The notes beneath the pieces are model-generated. The model was not told where the DNA came from and searched no databases. It saw only the letters and a list, made by a program, of their open reading frames with translations. Positions 63,901 to 64,000 of a DNA stretch of 64,000 bases are shown here, piece by piece (the first letter of the stretch is position 1; each line of letters begins with the position of its first letter). The stretch is from Bordetella trematum (lineage in GTDB: Bacteria > Pseudomonadota > Gammaproteobacteria > Burkholderiales > Burkholderiaceae_B), in contig NZ_FKBR01000019.1 of assembly GCF_900078335.1 (NCBI RefSeq), positions 101,645 to 165,644 of the forward strand. The letters run 5' to 3'. The position numbers were made by a program, and so were the translations under genes.

Positions 63901-64000
63901 GGGCAACAAGAGCCCTGAGGTCCGGCATGAGTACGTCGATACGGTGGACAAGACCGCGCCTGCAGCGCCGGCCGACACGAAGGTGTCGACCGACACCACC
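60968..64000 (+). CDS. bipA: BipA-like inverse autotransporter adhesin, 5' part
   Basis: A continuous frame of 1011 residues that runs off the window. The GTG start at 60968 (AGGGGG upstream) gives VNRGMDHVIWPQARNAW, then LVVGEHAISRSR, an ESPR-type extended signal peptide. An ATG at 60980 is the alternative. The hydrophobic core VLSSFLCLSVGAQACLPLAA precedes cleavage near residue 58. An inverse-autotransporter (intimin/invasin) beta-barrel occupies about 77-345 (LRYDFDRGRTSLELQTIDEI, GANAFVDYEFGKQHGRGSLG). Two diverged Ig-like domains follow, then exact 90-residue Ig-like repeats. Bordetella BipA is described as an intimin-like Bvg-intermediate-phase surface protein with 90-residue repeats, matching this layout. 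Adhesion is the likely role. Confidence 0.85.
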   Translation, partial: MNRGMDHVIWPQARNAWLVVGEHAISRSRARRVLSSFLCLSVGAQACLPLAAWGQGAPVLARQRVDETPGGTSVLRQVAGEVQALARREADKGPGLDGDYLRRQGQAHFNQFLQGGVQAARDSDLPFLRHLQGDLRYDFDRGRTSLELQTIDEIYRQGPHSGLLQLGAHNQNERPTANVGAIYRREVLDGLLLGANAFVDYEFGKQHGRGSLGWEALAPQFSLHANLYFPLSAWKGAKRDGRREERPASGMDVGLKFRPAFLPGLELKASHFRWNGAGVDYFDNGRPQDRATGFKYGVQYRPVPLLSLGLEQDKVMGGARQTRVQLGVAINLSEPLSKQWRRDRPAPGFSPSRTALVERENRIVLNTRRKHVILPLSITQVSTHQVDGRLTVIGQTQPRATVTIRMPDGEPGSATADASGRYAYTSRRDQPSGNIVLRASNAEGDSSREVTYHYLDDVPLGDLQVEVVALLPQPADRALEVQGVTEPMADVRVSFPNGESVGVTADGKGHFRARSKRQVAQGQVTVQAVDPRTLKEARAALSYQPPEVIAPTTNEIVTHPDTGRVTLTGTAEPGTEVTVGFPDGSSRTVRVGATGSFTVTSERDVPAGMITVQATDTAGNRSPEVQHEYVDTVDKTAPAAPADTKVSTDTTSGRVTVTGSAEPAAHVTVTFPDGSNKRVQADAHGRYTVTSDADMPSGTISTRVTDAAGNSGPEARLEYVDTVDKTAPEAPADTKVSTDTTSGRVTVTGSTEPAAHVTVTFPDGSSKRVQAGADGRYTVTSDADMPSGAINTQVTDASGNKSPEVRHDYVDTVDKTAPAAPVAAAVTTDSASGRVTVSGTAEPGAEVRVSFPDGTSQTVKADAEGGYTVTSARDVPSGAIKVQATDASGNKSPEVRREYTDTVDKTPPVAPVASEVTTDSASGRVTVSGTAEPGAEVRVSFPDGTSQTVSADAAGGYTVISERDLPAGVIKVQATDASGNKSPEVRHEYVDTVDKTAPAAPADTKVSTDTT
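62611..64000 (+). repeat. 270-bp tandem repeats in bipA-like gene
   Basis: The phrase encoding Y-V-D-T-V-D-K-T-A-P recurs at 62851, 63121, 63391, 63661 and 63931, always 270 bp apart, giving units 62611-62880, 62881-63150, 63151-63420, 63421-63690, 63691-63960 and the start of another. Two subtypes alternate: the ADTKVSTDTTSG type (units at 62881, 63151 and 63961) and the VTTDSASG type (63421 and 63691). Sequence from 63961 repeats that from 62881 base for base over 40 bases, so the array likely grows by unequal exchange. Confidence 0.96.

Noticed and set aside
62611..64000. Possibility that the regular repeats are a CRISPR or satellite array
   Set aside because: The unit is 270 bp, contiguous without spacers, stays in one open frame and encodes an Ig-like domain.

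Overview
The window is one contiguous piece of a high-GC betaproteobacterial chromosome. It is most probably from Bordetella or a close Alcaligenaceae relative. Four things point there: an orphan Bug-type (tripartite tricarboxylate transporter) receptor, a Bordetella-type general porin, a fimbrial subunit like the serotype fimbriae, and, at the right edge, the start of a BipA-like intimin/invasin-type adhesin with exact 270-bp (90-residue) tandem repeats. No rRNA, tRNA, insertion sequence, phage or CRISPR was found.

Left part (1-18051), transport and nitrogen-compound scavenging: a GntR/FadR regulator tail, a small secreted WG-repeat-like protein, a thiol-dioxygenase-like cupin, and a porin whose stop overlaps the start of an FbpABC-like ABC importer. 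Next come an ornithine cyclodeaminase and a dipeptide-type ABC system. That system has two paralogous solute receptors in opposite orientation on either side of an IclR regulator gene, then an M20 deacylase, two permeases, a fused double ATPase and an amidase. Two matching palindromes (9145-9173 and 10161-10185) precede the two arms and are the likely IclR operators. The receptor genes share a tract of near-identical DNA, which suggests gene conversion.

Middle part (18052-36757), catabolic islands: a sigma-54 activator diverges from an eight-gene operon with a textbook -24/-12 promoter and three TGTGTCT boxes spaced exactly 20 bp. The operon encodes a split biotin-dependent acyl-CoA carboxylase (CT, BC and a 70-residue BCCP), a Bug receptor, an ADP-forming acyl-CoA synthetase, an OB-fold/thiolase pair and a 3-hydroxyacyl-CoA dehydrogenase. 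This reads as a complete carboxylation-then-thiolysis route for an unidentified acid, and it is the best candidate for an undescribed pathway here. After a PaiB-like gene there is a deletion scar joining the 3' ends of an azurin gene and a histidine-kinase gene. It is followed by a kinase/PLP phospho-lyase-type pair with a convergent MocR regulator and repeated AGTGGCTAT boxes, an SDR, an Lrp regulator and arginase.

Right part (36748-60583), mostly core genes: an orphan fimbrial subunit, a degenerate receiver protein, an XRE regulator, two META lipoproteins, trhO, metG, apbC, tamA-tamB, dcd, an acetyltransferase, an arginine/lysine/ornithine decarboxylase, a BaiN/YhiN-type flavoprotein, and the glycine cleavage operon gcvTHP behind a tandem glycine riboswitch. 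Several perfect hairpins separate the transcription units. The last 3 kb is the bipA-like gene, which runs off the window.
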